Below are positions 6,532 through 7,539 of a DNA stretch of 7,539 bases, one piece after another. The stretch's first letter is position 1; every line of letters begins with the position of its first letter. The position numbers and the translations under genes were made by a program. Below the pieces are notes generated by a model that was given only the letters and a program-made list of their open reading frames with translations, ran no database searches and had not been told where the DNA came from. This DNA is from JBALVT01 sp045110675 (GTDB lineage Bacteria > Pseudomonadota > Gammaproteobacteria > Pseudomonadales > Halieaceae). The stretch spans positions 1-7,539 of the forward strand of contig JBGCGJ010000024.1 of the NCBI GenBank assembly GCA_045110675.1, given 5' to 3'.

Positions 6532-6544
6532 AGCGAGTTGTGCA

Positions 6545-7539
6545 ATGTTTGGAGACAATCCTCACGACGCCGAACTAAAGGCCAGTTGGGACAGCTTCTG
6601 CGACCAACTGAAGAGTTCCAGCGACTTGGTGTTTCGCGATACAACCCCCGCCCAGGATATCGACAGGGCGAAGGGCTTTCGCCTGTTAGCGCGCAATGTT
6701 TCCCTGGCGCTGCAGTTCTGCCTCGAAAACAACAATCCCGATTTCCCCGAGCTTCTTCACTATTTCGACCCGATTCGGAAACAAGGCGGAGACAACACTG
6801 ATGCCCTTTACGTTGGGGCACCGATTAACGGTCAGCATACCTACCGCATTGCCGGCCAGCGCGGCAATGCACGGTTTTTTGCAGTGACCGTACTTGAAGA
6901 TGGAAATACTCCCTGGGGCGGGGCGGTGGTCGGCAATATGATTGACAGCGAAATACAGGTAGAAGAGGACGGCAGTTTCGAGATTATCCTAAGTCCGAAT
7001 GAGCATGAGGGGAACTGGATTAAAACCACGCCGGGCAGCTGGCGCGTGACTTTCCGACAGTTTTTCGCCGATTGGGAAAACGAACAGCCTATGATCGCTC
7101 GCATCGACCGCTTGGGTGAGTTGAATCACGATCCCACTATTACTCCCGAACAGATCGAGCAGGGTCTTGCCGATTCGGCGGCGTGGGTACGCGACTCAAC
7201 ACTCTACTGGGCGACCATGATCGACAAATGGAAAGTACAACCCAACCTCTTTCTCTCCTATCGCCAGCTGGACGACAACCCGATTGATGCGACACCTGGC
7301 GGTGAACCCCTGATTTGTTACTGGCAGGTTCCCAAGGGAGAGGTACTGGTGGTTCGTGTTACGCCGCCAAAGGCCGACTACTGGGCCGTTGAGTTTGGCA
7401 ACTACTGGTGGGAGACCATGGATTACCGTTACAGATTGTGCAGTACCAATTGTCACCACGCGGTTTTGGAGGACAGCGGTGAGCTGTTGCTGGTGGTCGC
7501 CCATGACGATCCAGGTGTCCCAAATTGGTTGGACCCTTC
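6545..7539 (+). CDS. DUF1214-type protein of unknown function (C-terminus cut by window edge)
   Basis: The frame is open from ATG 6545 to the window end, giving 331 complete codons. An in-frame TGA at 6521 limits the start, and AGCGAG ending seven bases upstream is a weak ribosome binding site. No signal peptide or membrane segment is seen, so the protein is probably cytoplasmic. After a helical N-terminal part (about 1-85) come YVGAPINGQHTYRIAG (about 94-109), a beta-rich stretch with EDGSFEIILSP, then N157-W158 and R171-Q-F-F-A-D-W177-E, the hallmarks I associate with DUF1214. The C-terminal half has W288-W289-E, DYRYR and DPGVPNWLD (322-330), also typical of longer DUF1214 proteins common in Halieaceae-like bacteria and mycobacteria. 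I expect only a few tens of residues to be missing. Biochemical function is unknown. Some relatives occur near lipid or sterol degradation genes, but nothing here shows that. It is likely a separate transcription unit from the acylation genes. Confidence 0.8.
   Translation, partial: MFGDNPHDAELKASWDSFCDQLKSSSDLVFRDTTPAQDIDRAKGFRLLARNVSLALQFCLENNNPDFPELLHYFDPIRKQGGDNTDALYVGAPINGQHTYRIAGQRGNARFFAVTVLEDGNTPWGGAVVGNMIDSEIQVEEDGSFEIILSPNEHEGNWIKTTPGSWRVTFRQFFADWENEQPMIARIDRLGELNHDPTITPEQIEQGLADSAAWVRDSTLYWATMIDKWKVQPNLFLSYRQLDDNPIDATPGGEPLICYWQVPKGEVLVVRVTPPKADYWAVEFGNYWWETMDYRYRLCSTNCHHAVLEDSGELLLVVAHDDPGVPNWLDP

Larger units (their letters stand above)
6403..6544. other. Intergenic region between partner B and the DUF1214-type gene
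   Basis: This AT-rich gap contains a run of seven T soon after the partner B stop (6412-6418) without a stem before it. It also holds the perfect palindrome CCGATATCGG (6422-6431), a candidate promoter at 6473-6500 and an inverted repeat at 6517-6531. The change in gene type across the gap suggests that the acylation operon ends here. Confidence 0.4.

Overview
The window looks like a cell-envelope acylation locus from a Gram-negative bacterium. A marine gammaproteobacterium of the Halieaceae/Cellvibrionales type is my best guess. It rests on the AlgI-type MBOAT proteins, the DUF1214-type protein at the right edge and roughly even base composition. This is inference from family knowledge, not a database result.

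Layout from left to right. (1) Bases 1-262, minus strand: the N-terminal part of a membrane-anchored SGNH-like protein (partner A), cut by the window edge. (2) 263-544: a divergent intergenic region. (3) 545-2023, plus: an AlgI-type membrane-bound O-acyltransferase (MBOAT-1). (4) 2065-3411, minus: a polytopic membrane protein resembling GT-C glycosyltransferases, convergent with MBOAT-1 and divergent from the next gene. (5) 3412-3676: a second divergent intergenic region. (6) 3677-5224, plus: a second AlgI-type MBOAT (MBOAT-2). (7) 5227-6402, plus: a complete SGNH-like partner (partner B), two bases after or overlapping MBOAT-2. (8) 6403-6544: an intergenic region with a candidate promoter and a perfect short inverted repeat. 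(9) 6545 to the end, plus: a DUF1214-type protein, probably unrelated to the acylation genes and missing only its C-terminus.

The central observation is that the acylation module appears twice. MBOAT-1 and MBOAT-2 are paralogues, and so are partner A and partner B. One pair is arranged head-to-head (A/MBOAT-1) and the other is an operon (MBOAT-2/B). The membrane GT-C-like gene sits between them. By analogy with AlgI/AlgJ/AlgX and DltB/DltD, each MBOAT would pass an acyl group across the inner membrane. The SGNH-like partner would then place it on a periplasmic or surface glycan or lipid, and the GT-C-like protein may help build that acceptor. The chemistry and the acceptor cannot be read from the sequence.

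No RNA gene, CRISPR array, insertion sequence or convincing rho-independent terminator was found.
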